A DNA stretch of 63,787 nt, from positions 1-63,787 of the forward strand of contig CALJHC010000029.1 of assembly GCA_938075415.1 (NCBI GenBank). The letters run 5' to 3'. The translations under genes and the position numbers were made by a program. Within the stretch, counting starts at the first letter, position 1, and the number at the start of each line of letters is the position of its first letter. A model generated the notes under the pieces. That model searched no databases, was not told where the DNA came from, and was given only the letters and a program-made list of their open reading frames with translations. The DNA comes from an uncultured Rubripirellula sp. Lineage in GTDB: Bacteria; Planctomycetota; Planctomycetia; Pirellulales; Pirellulaceae. Positions 9,432 through 19,643 of this stretch are shown here, in pieces.

Positions 9432-10973
9432 ATGGCACGCACCGGTATTGTTTCCCTTCTGCTTGTTTACACATGCCAGCTGGTTTCTGCAGCGGAACGG
9501 CCCAACATCCTGTTCATCTTTACCGATGATCAGTCCTATCGAACGGTCAGTTGTTACCCCGAGGCATACCCCTGGGTAAAAACGCCGAACATCGACGCGT
9601 TGGCCGCTGACGGTGTTCGTTTCACCCACACTTATCTCGGCACTTGGTGCATGCCATCGCGAGCCACAATGCTAACCGGACTTCACCAGTACGGTGTGGA
9701 GTCGATGCGAATGCAAGGTGTGTACCCCGGCAGCGTTTATGATCCGGAAAAGTGCCCATTTTGGCCACGCGTGTTCCGCGAGAATGGCTACGCAACTGCG
9801 CAAATTGGAAAATGGCACACCGGTATCGATAGTGGATATGGCCGTGACTGGGACCATCAGATTGTCTGGAGTCGTCCCAAATATCCTGAAAATGCGGGCC
9901 ACTACTATGACGACCAGATCGTTGAAGTGGATGGAAAAGTCCAGCGAGTATCTGGGTACACAACCGATTGGTACACCAACCGCGCAGACGACTTCATTCG
10001 CGGAAAGCATCGTCAAGCGGATCGGCCATGGTATCTTTGGCTTTGCTTTGGTGCCGTTCACGGTCCCTTTACCCCTGCGGAACGCCATCAAGGCGCCTAT
10101 CCCAATGCCACCGTGCCTGAACCGGTAAATATTTATCCCGGTGCATCGCGACGCGGCAAACCCGAATACGTGCGCAAACGTAACCGTTGGGTTGCTAACC
10201 AAGACGGCCAAGCAGAGTTGGACTCGGGGGTTCAGCAACGAACGGTCGTGAATGCGCCGCTGCATGGCAACACCTTGCAGAACTGGGTCCGCCAATACCA
10301 TCAGGGCGTTCTCGCCATCGACGACGCCGTGGGACAACTCCGAAAAGCTTTGGTCGAATCTGGCCAAGCAAAAAATACCTTGATTGTATTTGCCGCAGAT
10401 CAGGGGATCGCATGGGGGCAGAATGGATTCCAACAGAAAATCGCACCTTACGATGCCAATATACGTGGTCCGCTGATCATGAGTTTCCCGGGACGAATAC
10501 CGCAGGGGCAAGTCTGCCCTCGCCCCGTAGGCGGTACAGATCTGCCTCCAACCTTTTTTTCTTTTGCCGGCTTGCCCATCCCTTGGAAGATGCACGGGCA
10601 TGACCTCACGCCTCTACTGACGAACCCCAACGCGGACTGGCCGCACCCAGTCTTGACTGCACTTACGGGCGAGAAATACGGGAGCGACACAGATCAGATC
10701 CCCACTGATCCCGAGGTGCTTTATAAGACAGCTAAAGTCCCGTGGTGGATCTCCTTGCTTGACGGCCGTCACAAGTACATCCGAACCCTTGTGGAGGGTG
10801 AGGTCGAAGAGCTTTACGATCTGGAATCTGATCCGGAAGAACTCAACAACCTAGCACTCGATCCAGCACACCTTCAGAAACTGAGAGCCATGCGTGCGGC
10901 AACACTTGCTGAACTGCGGCGAACTGACGCCGGAATGGTAGATCACCTTCCCGAGTTCTCGACACCTCAATAA
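9432..10973 (+). CDS. Exported sulfatase
   Basis: A 513-residue type I (S1 family) sulfatase with an N-terminal signal peptide ending near VSAAE. The core signature CMPSRATMLTG is intact, with C73 as the residue converted to formylglycine by a maturase and R77 in place. Metal and sulfate ligands are visible as TDDQ near residue 31, GKWH near 117 and AADQG further on. The C-terminus has the usual ELYDLESDPEELNNL element. The substrate is probably a sulfated polysaccharide or glycoside, but which one cannot be read from sequence. Last gene of the apparent cytochrome-DUF1552-sulfatase operon. Confidence 0.95.
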   Translation: MARTGIVSLLLVYTCQLVSAAERPNILFIFTDDQSYRTVSCYPEAYPWVKTPNIDALAADGVRFTHTYLGTWCMPSRATMLTGLHQYGVESMRMQGVYPGSVYDPEKCPFWPRVFRENGYATAQIGKWHTGIDSGYGRDWDHQIVWSRPKYPENAGHYYDDQIVEVDGKVQRVSGYTTDWYTNRADDFIRGKHRQADRPWYLWLCFGAVHGPFTPAERHQGAYPNATVPEPVNIYPGASRRGKPEYVRKRNRWVANQDGQAELDSGVQQRTVVNAPLHGNTLQNWVRQYHQGVLAIDDAVGQLRKALVESGQAKNTLIVFAADQGIAWGQNGFQQKIAPYDANIRGPLIMSFPGRIPQGQVCPRPVGGTDLPPTFFSFAGLPIPWKMHGHDLTPLLTNPNADWPHPVLTALTGEKYGSDTDQIPTDPEVLYKTAKVPWWISLLDGRHKYIRTLVEGEVEELYDLESDPEELNNLALDPAHLQKLRAMRAATLAELRRTDAGMVDHLPEFSTPQ

Positions 10974-11451
10974 GCAAGGTTTGAGGGAATAGCCTTTTCT
11001 CATGCGTTGACAATGGATCTGTGGCCGACCCTCCCCAAGTCATGCAGTGGTTCTGCAGCAGACTTAGTGGTGTTTTATGACCAACATGGATCAGTCGTCG
11101 TGGCCCTAAGTCAAGCACCTTGCAAGTCGGGCAGTGTCACCGTGGTCAAGTCCATGTGCACTCGTTCATGCCAATATTCGCCAACCTTACCATCTCACAA
11201 TTCTTTGGCAACGAAACTTGGCATATTTGTACGCAAGACATAATTTTCGGCAACGCGACCCACCGAGGGTTGTGCCGGCTAATCGCGCGCTGACGGTTAA
11301 AGGACGGAATCCAGACGTAGGAATCCTGGTTGTTCAAACGGTGACTTCCGCTGTTGTTGCTTGCCGACCAAACGACGTTCTTTCGAGCAATTACAGATCC
11401 CATGACGCACCAACCTATGCACGGTTGCTTGAACCTTAGCCGCCGTGATAA
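10974..11451. other. Intergenic region between convergent sulfatase genes
   Basis: The two sulfatase genes converge on this 478-base stretch. I see no strong hairpin with a T-run and no protein-like frame. Transcription from both sides must end here. Confidence 0.5.
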
Positions 11452-13005
11452 TCACTTTCTCGTGCGCGTTCTCCACTCGCTCTCGGTGCAATCACGATAC
11501 CAAGCCCTCCATCGATCTTTCATCTGTTCAACTTTTTGAGGGTATCGAGACGCAAGATTATCAGTCTCAGTCCTGTCACGACTAAGATCATACAATTCCC
11601 ATGGTTTGGTTCTTTGTTGAACCAGTTTCCACTGATGGTGTCGAACTGCCTGCCAGCCTCCGTATTGAAAAAATAATGGATCCGTACGGGCTAGCTTCTC
11701 ACCCCTGAACAAAGGAGTGAGGCTGATGCCATCGACGGCAGGTACATCGTCAGGGTAGACCGCTGAATCACCTGCCAATTCCATCAAGGTGGGAAGGACG
11801 TCGATCAGGTGACAAGGGGTTCGGCAAATCACGTTTGCGTCGGGTGAGATCCCCTTAGGCCAGTGTGCGATCATCGGCGTGCAGATGCCGCCCTCGAGAC
11901 CCTGCACTTTCCACTTGCGCAGCGGGGTGTTGACCGCATTTGCCCAGCTTTGCCCAATCGATTCAAACGAGCCGACTGTACCCATCGGTGCGTTGACATC
12001 CCTTGGGCCGCGTTTACCCGGATTCTCATGACTCGCACCGTTGTCGACTAAAAAAAGAATCAGGGTGTTACTGAGTTGGCCGCTGGTTTCGATCTGCTTT
12101 AGAACTCGCCCAACGTTCTGATCGACTCGATCGACCATCGCCGCATGAATCTGCATTCTTAATGCCTCCTCCGCTTTTCCCTCATCCGACAAGGAATCCC
12201 ATTCATCGTGTTCCGGTGAACTGAGTCGAGCCGAATCGTGCGTGAAGAGGCCAGAATCCAATTGACGCTGGTAGCGTTGCCGACGAATCGACGCATAACC
12301 TTGATCATAGACACCATCGTATTTCTGTATGTCAGAGCGATGCGCGTGCAAGGGCCAGTGGGGCGCGTTGTAGGCTAGGTACAAAAAAAACGGCCTGCTG
12401 CCAACCGACTCCTCTTGAAGCCATTCCAAAGCCCAGTCCGTGAAATCGTCCGTAGCGTAGAAACCTTGATCTGGGTGATAGTCCTTGATAATTTTTTGAT
12501 CGAACGCCCAGTCATAATTCGCGCCCCAGCCCGGGATCGCTTCACCCTTCCGAGCGGTACGACCATCTGGATTCCAAAAATTGATGGCGCCACCAAGAAA
12601 ACCTGCAAAGTGATCGAAACCGCGGTCGTATGGATTGAAGTCGGCGTGATGTTTTCCCGACCACCAAGTGCGGTATCCCGCCGTCCCTAACACTTCCCCA
12701 GCGAGGGCGGTGTTAGTGAAGTTCCTGTCACTTCGTTGGTGATACAGGCCCGTCAACAAGCTGATCCTTGTGGTCCAGCACTTGGAGGTGTTGTACATCT
12801 GTGTGAATCGCATGCCATTGCGTGCAAGTCGATCCAAGTTCGGGGTCCGAATTTCACCACCGAAGCATCCCAAATCTGAATATCCCATATCATCCGTCAT
12901 GATCAGGACAATATTGGGTTGACTCGTGAAATCATCGGCTTGGCACAAAACGGCACGCTGAAACAAACTGGCGATCAGCAAGACTGCAAACACGAATCGA
13001 TTCAT
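11452..13005 (-). CDS. Exported sulfatase with variant CWTTR motif
   Basis: An S1-family sulfatase of about 517 residues. The ATG giving MNRFVFAVLLIASLF provides a clean signal peptide; an upstream TTG would add five residues. Conserved features are MTDDMGYSD for the metal site, GKHHADFNPYDRGFD, and VDNGASHENPGKRG. The formylglycine motif reads CWTTRISLLTG, so the usual proline/alanine at position +2 is threonine while C and R are kept. The C-terminus has ELYDLSRDRTETDNLA. It likely removes sulfate esters outside the cytoplasm. It lies about 250 bases downstream of the alpha/beta hydrolase gene on the same strand. Confidence 0.93.
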   Translation of the reverse strand: MNRFVFAVLLIASLFQRAVLCQADDFTSQPNIVLIMTDDMGYSDLGCFGGEIRTPNLDRLARNGMRFTQMYNTSKCWTTRISLLTGLYHQRSDRNFTNTALAGEVLGTAGYRTWWSGKHHADFNPYDRGFDHFAGFLGGAINFWNPDGRTARKGEAIPGWGANYDWAFDQKIIKDYHPDQGFYATDDFTDWALEWLQEESVGSRPFFLYLAYNAPHWPLHAHRSDIQKYDGVYDQGYASIRRQRYQRQLDSGLFTHDSARLSSPEHDEWDSLSDEGKAEEALRMQIHAAMVDRVDQNVGRVLKQIETSGQLSNTLILFLVDNGASHENPGKRGPRDVNAPMGTVGSFESIGQSWANAVNTPLRKWKVQGLEGGICTPMIAHWPKGISPDANVICRTPCHLIDVLPTLMELAGDSAVYPDDVPAVDGISLTPLFRGEKLARTDPLFFQYGGWQAVRHHQWKLVQQRTKPWELYDLSRDRTETDNLASRYPQKVEQMKDRWRAWYRDCTESEWRTRTRK

Positions 13006-13259
13006 CTGTGTAGATTCCAAATGCTAGAAACTTCTCTTCGCGTGACAGAATGCAAAATAAAGAAAACACCCGCTCGCGACTTTGAAAAGGGTTCGCTCAA
13101 TCACGTCTCCGAACAGGCGAAGCGTGTGTAAGGTGTCTTATGCCGAGTCATTCGCTGCAAGTTAAAGGAGACCTCTGCCTTACAAACATCGAACATTTTT
13201 AGGTTTTGCCTGTCGGTGACGTCGTTTTGTGGTTCAACGTCCGATGACGGTTAAGTCAG

Positions 13260-14555
13260 TTATTTTTTTGTGGGGGTCGCCTGAAATCCAACTTGAGTGC
13301 TGACCATTGCTCCGCGCTCATCCACAACGGTCATCAGGTAGGTGTTCGCGTCAGCGGGCAAGCCGACCGCGGCAAGATAATCTGAGTGAATGCTTACAGG
13401 GATCGACCGCCATTTTCGCTGTGATCGCAGTCCAGTTTCATCCGTGTAATGTAGTTCGGCTTTCACAAGCTTTGTCTGTGATTGGTATTCAGCGATGACC
13501 CGCCCCGAGGGTTCCATTTTCATTTCACCCAATGCAGGAAGCGGCACTCCATCTCTCAGCACAGAATCGAGGTAAATGCCTATCTCCTTGGGGTTCCAGC
13601 CCGCCGGGTGACTGTGTCCCATTCTTGGTTCGATACGAAAGGTGCTAGGACCAGTTGGAAGTGCGTAGGATTTGGCGTAGCTATCCAGAACGTAGTGAAC
13701 ATCATGCGTCCCGTTGACCCACATGATCGACGTGTTGCACTTGGCGAGGTGACTGCCTGGATCGTATGCACGAACCCAGGCATCCCTTTGCTCAGCGAGC
13801 GAATCGATGGCCGGCTTTTGCACCGACTCGCCTTGGTGCAGAAAACCGCAACCATAAACCGGTACCGCGGCCTTAAATCGATCATCCAGTGAAGCGACCA
13901 AACACGTTGTGTATCCGCCCCAACTGATACCGGTCACTGCCGTACGCTTGGGGTCAACTTCGTCAAAACTTAAAACAAGAGAATGAGCACGCATCACCGA
14001 CGCCACAGCATGATAAGGCCAGTCGTCATCAACAGTGCCACCTATGCTGTCGAATTTCTCAACCCTCGTGTGATCCAGTCCCCCAAATGGCAGCCGTTTC
14101 CGAAGATCCCGTTGGTGACCATGGTCCCGAATTTTCTCGCCATTGTTATCGTACTTTGGTGCCGGTGGTCGACGGCCTGATAGGTCCATTGCGATGGCAG
14201 CGTATCCCCGCTTTGCCCACATCCAAACCCAATCACTAAATGCGGTGCCGCCTCCACCATGGATCAACACAACTGCCGGCAGCCCGTTTGACGGTACAGG
14301 AATCCCGAGCGTTCTGGGTGATGCGTAGAAAGCAAATACCTCGGTCGGTTTGCCGGAAATGGGTTCGCCCTGATAAATCAGGGAATGGATTGGCCCGGAG
14401 TCGTCCACGACACGATATTTCGGCACGTCTGTCTTCAACCGTTCCAAAGGCCAGATTCCCGGACCAGCCTGATTTTCATCCGCGAGAACCACGCCGCTTG
14501 CGATGAGGGTACCTAGCACCAACGTTGGCAGGATCCAATTTGATGAGTTCATCAT
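13260..14555 (-). CDS. Exported alpha/beta hydrolase (acetyl-xylan-esterase/dienelactone-hydrolase-like)
   Basis: An exported serine hydrolase of about 431 residues with a signal peptide ending near VVLADE. The fold is shown by the oxyanion segment LIHGGGG, the nucleophile elbow GISWGGY, an acid in NGTHD and the base histidine in MGHSHP. A C-terminal beta-rich extension of about 100 residues follows the catalytic domain. Two adjacent ATG codons (14555 and 14552) are both possible starts after GAAAGAA. It probably deacylates or hydrolyses an ester in a carbohydrate-related substrate; the exact substrate cannot be told. It precedes the sulfatase on the same strand. Confidence 0.88.
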   Translation of the reverse strand: MMNSSNWILPTLVLGTLIASGVVLADENQAGPGIWPLERLKTDVPKYRVVDDSGPIHSLIYQGEPISGKPTEVFAFYASPRTLGIPVPSNGLPAVVLIHGGGGTAFSDWVWMWAKRGYAAIAMDLSGRRPPAPKYDNNGEKIRDHGHQRDLRKRLPFGGLDHTRVEKFDSIGGTVDDDWPYHAVASVMRAHSLVLSFDEVDPKRTAVTGISWGGYTTCLVASLDDRFKAAVPVYGCGFLHQGESVQKPAIDSLAEQRDAWVRAYDPGSHLAKCNTSIMWVNGTHDVHYVLDSYAKSYALPTGPSTFRIEPRMGHSHPAGWNPKEIGIYLDSVLRDGVPLPALGEMKMEPSGRVIAEYQSQTKLVKAELHYTDETGLRSQRKWRSIPVSIHSDYLAAVGLPADANTYLMTVVDERGAMVSTQVGFQATPTKK

Positions 14556-15091
14556 TTCTTTCAAAACGTTTCTTTGGTTGACTGATCAGAAGCGGACGAA
14601 TGCCTCGGACCAACGTGAAAGAGGACTTCAGGTCATTCAGCAAGTGTTTGGAGTCTCAACGCATCGGAACACGGGGATAAGCCCTGATTTCTTTCCCATG
14701 AGTTACAACATCATCGAACATGACCAGATATCGGTCACTTGTCGCTCAGGTCCATCGGATGGGAAGATCAAATATACCACTGTTTCTGTGTCTTGGTCCC
14801 TCTGATGCTGATTGCTGCGCAAGGTTCGCGGTCAGAGCGAGAAGATCGACTGACGTTACCGCGCGTATCGGTTGGAAATCCCGTTGAATGGTATCGGAAT
14901 GAGAGTCACATGTGTCAGCCAAGGTCTATTCCCTTCTGCCTCGCTTATTCTTACACTTCACGCCTTGCTGACCGGCGAAAAGGGGGGCTACTGCGATCCT
15001 CTTTGCGTATCAGCCAATTGATACTTATATTCATTGCCGAAATCTTTTTGGAGTCGGTACGCTTTTTTAAACTGATTGGGGTGCAACACAA
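14556..15091. other. Divergent intergenic region
   Basis: It lies between the divergent hydrolase and cupin-like genes and should carry both promoters. Open frames on the plus strand here overlap one another and have no recognisable domain. A T-rich stretch just before the plus-strand gene (ATTCATTGCCG to TTTTTTAAAC) could belong to its promoter. Confidence 0.4.
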
Positions 15092-16405
15092 ATGGCTGCT
15101 TCGAATTCAATCCTTGCCGATAAACTGCACGAGTACCCGCAACAAGATGTGATCGATGGAGCCAACTCTGCCACGTTCGATGATTGCGTCAACCAGAACG
15201 ACGGTGTATTGCAATTACTCCACCGTTACGCTGGACGAACGTTTTGTACTCCGGGTAAACGCCTTCGACTTGATGAGCAGTCGTATTACCCAACTTACAT
15301 GAACGGCACAGGGCTCGACGAACTATGGATGTGCTGCACCGTTCCGATCGTGACAGGCGTTATCGACACACGCACCAACAAAGCACCGTTTCGGGAGGGT
15401 GAATCGCACGTCCTGACTCCCGATGGGCAAGTGATTTCGCTGCAGGATCTGATCGTCTCTAATCCAGAGGCTGTCATGGGTGAAAAAATCACGGCGTTCT
15501 CTAAAACGCTTTATGGCGATCCCACCTGGCCGATTGTGTCAAAGAAATTCGACAATCTGAATCCAATACCAGATCACCTTCACTGGACCAAGTGGGAGGT
15601 CTATGACATCAATTCATTCGACAATCCGGGGGTGTGCCCGTCGCATTATCACACGACCGCAATGGGCCTGTATTCATTTGTGACGAAAGAACAGTTTAGC
15701 GACTGTATGAAGCGATTCGGAAAAAACGAGTACAACGGTATTCGTCATCTCGCACCTCATGTGATGATGCAACTCGATAACGGATTCGTAATGCCCAACG
15801 GTGTACTTCACTCACCAACCAATCTCTGCACACACGAACTGCATGTCACGATGGACGAGCACTTCTTGGCCGAGGACCTGACGCTTGACGGAAGCATTGG
15901 TGCGGCTGATGCGTTTTATGCTTGCCGGGAAGAAGACTATCCCAAGGATCGCCACGAAGACTGGGACTACTTGGTTGAAAAGCTCGACTTCGCCGCAAAC
16001 CAAGATCCCGATTTTGTCAAAAAGAACTCCCGACCTGCGATCAATGCCAGTGAATTTGTCGGCGACGGCGTCGATGCAAAGTGGATTGTTTATGGAGACG
16101 TCCTTGGCGAGCAGAGATGTTCGATCCTGCGGCTGACCCTCCAGCCTGGTACCAAGACCAACTTTGCACCCGAGAGCCCAGCGTTATTTCACACCAATGG
16201 TGGAAGTGGCAGTGTTGGAAAGCTGGCAGTTCGCTATCACCAAAATATGATTCTTGGCGAGATCTATCCCGAGATAGGTTTTATCACCCAGCTTGCCATC
16301 GACAATGGCGGCGTTGAGATCAGCAACAACGGTAATGAACCGCTTGTGCTGACCTTTGACTTCCCCCAGCACGCCCATTCAATCACACCTGGAACGGCGG
16401 AATAA
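15092..16405 (+). CDS. Bicupin-like protein of unknown function
   Basis: A 437-residue soluble protein without a signal peptide. Two cupin-like halves can be seen. The first has CPSHYHTTAMGLY, then PNGVLHSPTNLCTHELH, consistent with a metal-binding HxH...E...H set. The second, about residues 330-437, has LQPGTKTNFAPES and LAVRYHQNMILGE with a histidine-poor barrel. The arrangement recalls phosphomannose-isomerase-like bicupins, but I do not recognise the family. It stands alone between divergent and convergent neighbours. A dioxygenase, isomerase or binding role is possible; none can be assigned. Confidence 0.82.
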   Translation: MAASNSILADKLHEYPQQDVIDGANSATFDDCVNQNDGVLQLLHRYAGRTFCTPGKRLRLDEQSYYPTYMNGTGLDELWMCCTVPIVTGVIDTRTNKAPFREGESHVLTPDGQVISLQDLIVSNPEAVMGEKITAFSKTLYGDPTWPIVSKKFDNLNPIPDHLHWTKWEVYDINSFDNPGVCPSHYHTTAMGLYSFVTKEQFSDCMKRFGKNEYNGIRHLAPHVMMQLDNGFVMPNGVLHSPTNLCTHELHVTMDEHFLAEDLTLDGSIGAADAFYACREEDYPKDRHEDWDYLVEKLDFAANQDPDFVKKNSRPAINASEFVGDGVDAKWIVYGDVLGEQRCSILRLTLQPGTKTNFAPESPALFHTNGGSGSVGKLAVRYHQNMILGEIYPEIGFITQLAIDNGGVEISNNGNEPLVLTFDFPQHAHSITPGTAE

Positions 16406-16482
16406 AGTAAACGCCCCACGGCGATCACACCTCGACGTCGACACGGAGACCGGTTGTCGCTCGGCAGAGGTCGTTGGATTGA

Positions 16483-18252
16483 TTAGTTAGCCTTCCAACG
16501 AACTTTTTCCCTTCTCTTTTCCGCGAATCCCACAACTTTTAGATCCGCTTTACCGATGACAGCGGCTCCATCTTCCATGCTGGCCTGCTCCAATTGTACT
16601 GATCCATTGATAAGTTTGATCGCTCCCGGGTTAACCGAGAGCATTGTGAAAAACGCGATCCAGCCTCCTTCTATCAGAACTCCGTTGACCGGCACTTTCT
16701 TCTTGGACGGGTGGAAGTCGTCTGGCTTCACTTTCGCAATGTAGATCAGCTTCCTTCCGTCGCTTTTTCGAACACCAGTAAAGACAATCGTCGGAGTCTT
16801 GATTCCGTCACGTGCACGATCGTCATAATGTTCGCTGAGATTGGTTGTCACCCCAAGCAACTTGAAATCAAGTTCTTCGGAGTACAACTGAAAATTTGCA
16901 CTGGTAGCACCCAGCGATTCCGGTTCCTTAGGTGCCTCTTTCGTCCATGTTGTACGAAACCGACCTCCAATACTCCCGAACTCCGTGACTAATCCAGGTG
17001 TTCGGGGCCCCACCTCTAAAGCAACTGGCCACTTAGCTAATTGTTTCTCGATCGCTCCTCGGCGTGATTCAATAAAATCCCGCACTCGATCAAGACCATT
17101 CTGAAATCTTGGCTTACTTAGCACCGCCTCGGAAAGCAATTTCTCTACCTTGTCGACCTCGTCCAGTAAGTCCGATTCGTCCCAATGCTTCAGGAAAACC
17201 TCTAGTGTCTCCAAGTAGCGCTGGCGAGTTTCCGGTTTGCGATAAAGATAGTTAGCAAGCGCGGAGTTTGTATGAACAGCAATGTTTTGGATGGGATCGA
17301 TGATGCCAGGAACGTCCGTGGTAAAGCATGAATCGGTCCCCCATGGAATAAAATAGAGCCGAGAGTCCATGGGATTCTCATAAACAAAGTAGTTGTTTTG
17401 GTTGTGAGTGTATCCGTCCCAGAAACCAATCAGACTTTCCATCGCCCAAAATTTAATGAACTGTTCAACATTTAGAAGCGAATTCAATCGCGCGTCATCA
17501 GTCTCGGATTCTGCAAGCAGTTCGGTGAGTTCGTCGATCCTGGTTTTGTTCTTGGGCTCCGATTTGTATTCAAATCTCATTTTGGCTGAAGGCAAAACGT
17601 CGGCCAGCGTTCCTTCGGCGAGCAGTCCACTTCCGTCGCCAAAGACTCGTTTTAGCATTGGAGGCTTCAGGGAATCGACGTTTGAGTAGACACCGAGAGA
17701 TTCGCCATTAACGGTAACTAGAGCAAAACTGCAGCGAGGTGCGGCAACACCAACCTCTGCAAAAAGCTTGTAAGAAAGATACTGACTTAAATTAGAGTCG
17801 TCCTGCTTGTTGTTGTTGAGCGTCAGCCGATCTACTTCCCCAAAGGGCGTTTGGTCCTTGTATTTGTCAAATCTTATTTTTAAGGATGGCCGGTCTTCGT
17901 CCAGTGACCCCAAAAAACCTTTTTTGCGAATTCCCACTTTTTCGATTTTAAATCCATCAATCGTTACGTCTGCCCTTACATACTCAAATGGAGATTCGGC
18001 CGGTTCGTCCGCTTTTAAGGAGCCTAGGAGATCACGTGACTGCTTACGCATCTTGTCCCAGTCATCACGATCAATTTGGATGTCAACCTTCAGAAGGTGT
18101 GAAGGATTAAAGAGTTGATCAATACGGCTAGAAGCTTGGGGATCCTGCCCTTCAGCCGATTGGACGAAAACCGTACTGTTGATCGATAGCACGACCACCG
18201 AAAAGGCAAATAGCAGAGAAGACAGGTTCATTCGATTCGTTCGATACTGCAT
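16483..18252 (-). CDS. Exported CotH kinase family protein
   Basis: An exported protein of about 589 residues (counting from the ATG giving MQYRTNRMNLSS; an ATG seven codons later is also possible, and neither has a Shine-Dalgarno). A signal peptide ends near VFVQSAEG. The CotH domain is shown by KVDIQIDRDDWDKMR, RLTLNNNKQDDSNLSQYLSYKLF, TVNGESLGVYSNVD and YFIPWGTDSCF. CotH proteins are atypical kinases that phosphorylate spore-coat proteins in Bacillus; in planctomycetes they are exported and uncharacterised. A C-terminal region of about 150 residues after the domain is beta-rich and unassigned. Confidence 0.9.
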   Translation of the reverse strand: MQYRTNRMNLSSLLFAFSVVVLSINSTVFVQSAEGQDPQASSRIDQLFNPSHLLKVDIQIDRDDWDKMRKQSRDLLGSLKADEPAESPFEYVRADVTIDGFKIEKVGIRKKGFLGSLDEDRPSLKIRFDKYKDQTPFGEVDRLTLNNNKQDDSNLSQYLSYKLFAEVGVAAPRCSFALVTVNGESLGVYSNVDSLKPPMLKRVFGDGSGLLAEGTLADVLPSAKMRFEYKSEPKNKTRIDELTELLAESETDDARLNSLLNVEQFIKFWAMESLIGFWDGYTHNQNNYFVYENPMDSRLYFIPWGTDSCFTTDVPGIIDPIQNIAVHTNSALANYLYRKPETRQRYLETLEVFLKHWDESDLLDEVDKVEKLLSEAVLSKPRFQNGLDRVRDFIESRRGAIEKQLAKWPVALEVGPRTPGLVTEFGSIGGRFRTTWTKEAPKEPESLGATSANFQLYSEELDFKLLGVTTNLSEHYDDRARDGIKTPTIVFTGVRKSDGRKLIYIAKVKPDDFHPSKKKVPVNGVLIEGGWIAFFTMLSVNPGAIKLINGSVQLEQASMEDGAAVIGKADLKVVGFAEKRREKVRWKAN

Positions 18253-18914
18253 CGGTTTTTGACGAGTAATAGGTGGTGAAGATTCAGTCGACGCTGAAAG
18301 CTGATTCAGGTTTGATTGAGCTGGCCCTATTCGGCCACACCGACAATCATGGCGCGTAAACCGTGGATCCGGCAACCGGCCAACTGCGAAAAACTTGCCA
18401 GCAGATGCCTCGAACGCGGCGAATAGATGCGTCCTCACAGGGTTGAACTCTTAGCCAAAGGGGGTATTCCGCAAAAGTCAATCACCGGTAGATGTTGCTC
18501 CGAATATAGAGGGATCGAAAGCCGTTTCATCCATGAAAACTGTCGTTCTTTATCAGCGAATGTTTTCACCACAATAGACCATCACGATTCTCACACTCAG
18601 GATCCATTGGTTTTGCAACGGTCAGATTGAGCACTGGATGGACGTTTTCCGACGCGCGTTCTGAGTGACACGGTCAGCACCGTATCAGACTACGATTCGC
18701 AAGCGGGACTGCTGAAGATGACTCACTGCGCTGGCTAGGATCAGCGCTATGTTGTTATGCGAGTTACACGCACGTCGACAGTTTCGCGGCGCGAGCCCAC
18801 TAGCAACCTATTCAAAACCTCGACAGGCTGCTAACCATCGGTTAGTGTGCGATCCAACAAACAGCCCGCGTTAAGTTATGTAGGCGTGTCCCATCAGAAC
18901 AAAAGCAGCCATTA
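18253..18914. other. Divergent intergenic region
   Basis: It separates the CotH gene (minus) from the SGNH hydrolase gene (plus). The CotH frame stays open for about 190 bases upstream of the chosen start, but that part lacks protein-like composition. No repeat or RNA feature is seen. Confidence 0.45.
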
Positions 18915-19643
18915 ATGAGTAGCAAACTCTTATTAAAAGTAAGACGAAAGCAATCCAGGTTGGTAGTTGCAAGCGTTATTTCCCTAGCTCTACTTGTCTG
19001 TACTTCTCGGTCCGCGCAAGCACAGCGAGACTGGAATAAGACCGACTGGCAAAAACTTGTCGAGGAAAGGATTCCGGACGCATCGCCGAAAACGGGGGAA
19101 ATTATTTGCATCGGGAGTTCACACATGGCTCGATGGAAAACCGTTTCAAACGACTTGGCTCCGCTGACCATCTACAACTTTGGGATCGGTGGTACCACAA
19201 TGAAGGACGCGGCGGAAGCATTCGCGAATCATCTGGTGATCCCATTCAAACCTCGCGCCGTAATTTTGTATGAGGGAAGCAATGACATTGCCCGCAATAC
19301 AACACCAGATCAGATCGCAATTCATTTCCGAGACTTTTACAGTCAAGTCCGAAAGGCACTACCCGAAACGCGTTTTTATGTTCTTGGGATTGTGCCCAGC
19401 CCTGGGCCACGTTTCGACAAATGGGAAGCGATCCAGGTTGCGAACGGAAAGTTGGAAGAAGAATGCGAGCGTTTCGAGTGGCTTACCTTTATCGACACAA
19501 CCTCGGGCCTTATCGGAAACGATTCAAAGCCTAGAATGAAATGTTTTATCGTCAATGATATTCACATGAACCCCGATGGATACAAAGTCTGGGCTAAAGA
19601 GGTTGCCCCAGTGGTGATCAAAGCGGAGAGCGGTGACCAATAA
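18915..19643 (+). CDS. Exported SGNH/GDSL hydrolase
   Basis: A 242-residue esterase-type hydrolase with an N-terminal signal peptide (basic n-region MSSKLLLKVRRKQSR, hydrophobic core, cleavage near SAQAQ). SGNH blocks are visible: IGSSHMARW with the nucleophile serine, FGIGGTTM for the oxyanion glycine, YEGSNDIA for the asparagine, and DIHMNPDGY for the catalytic Asp-His pair. Such enzymes deacylate carbohydrates or lipids. It is a single gene with long spacers on either side. Confidence 0.92.
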   Translation: MSSKLLLKVRRKQSRLVVASVISLALLVCTSRSAQAQRDWNKTDWQKLVEERIPDASPKTGEIICIGSSHMARWKTVSNDLAPLTIYNFGIGGTTMKDAAEAFANHLVIPFKPRAVILYEGSNDIARNTTPDQIAIHFRDFYSQVRKALPETRFYVLGIVPSPGPRFDKWEAIQVANGKLEEECERFEWLTFIDTTSGLIGNDSKPRMKCFIVNDIHMNPDGYKVWAKEVAPVVIKAESGDQ

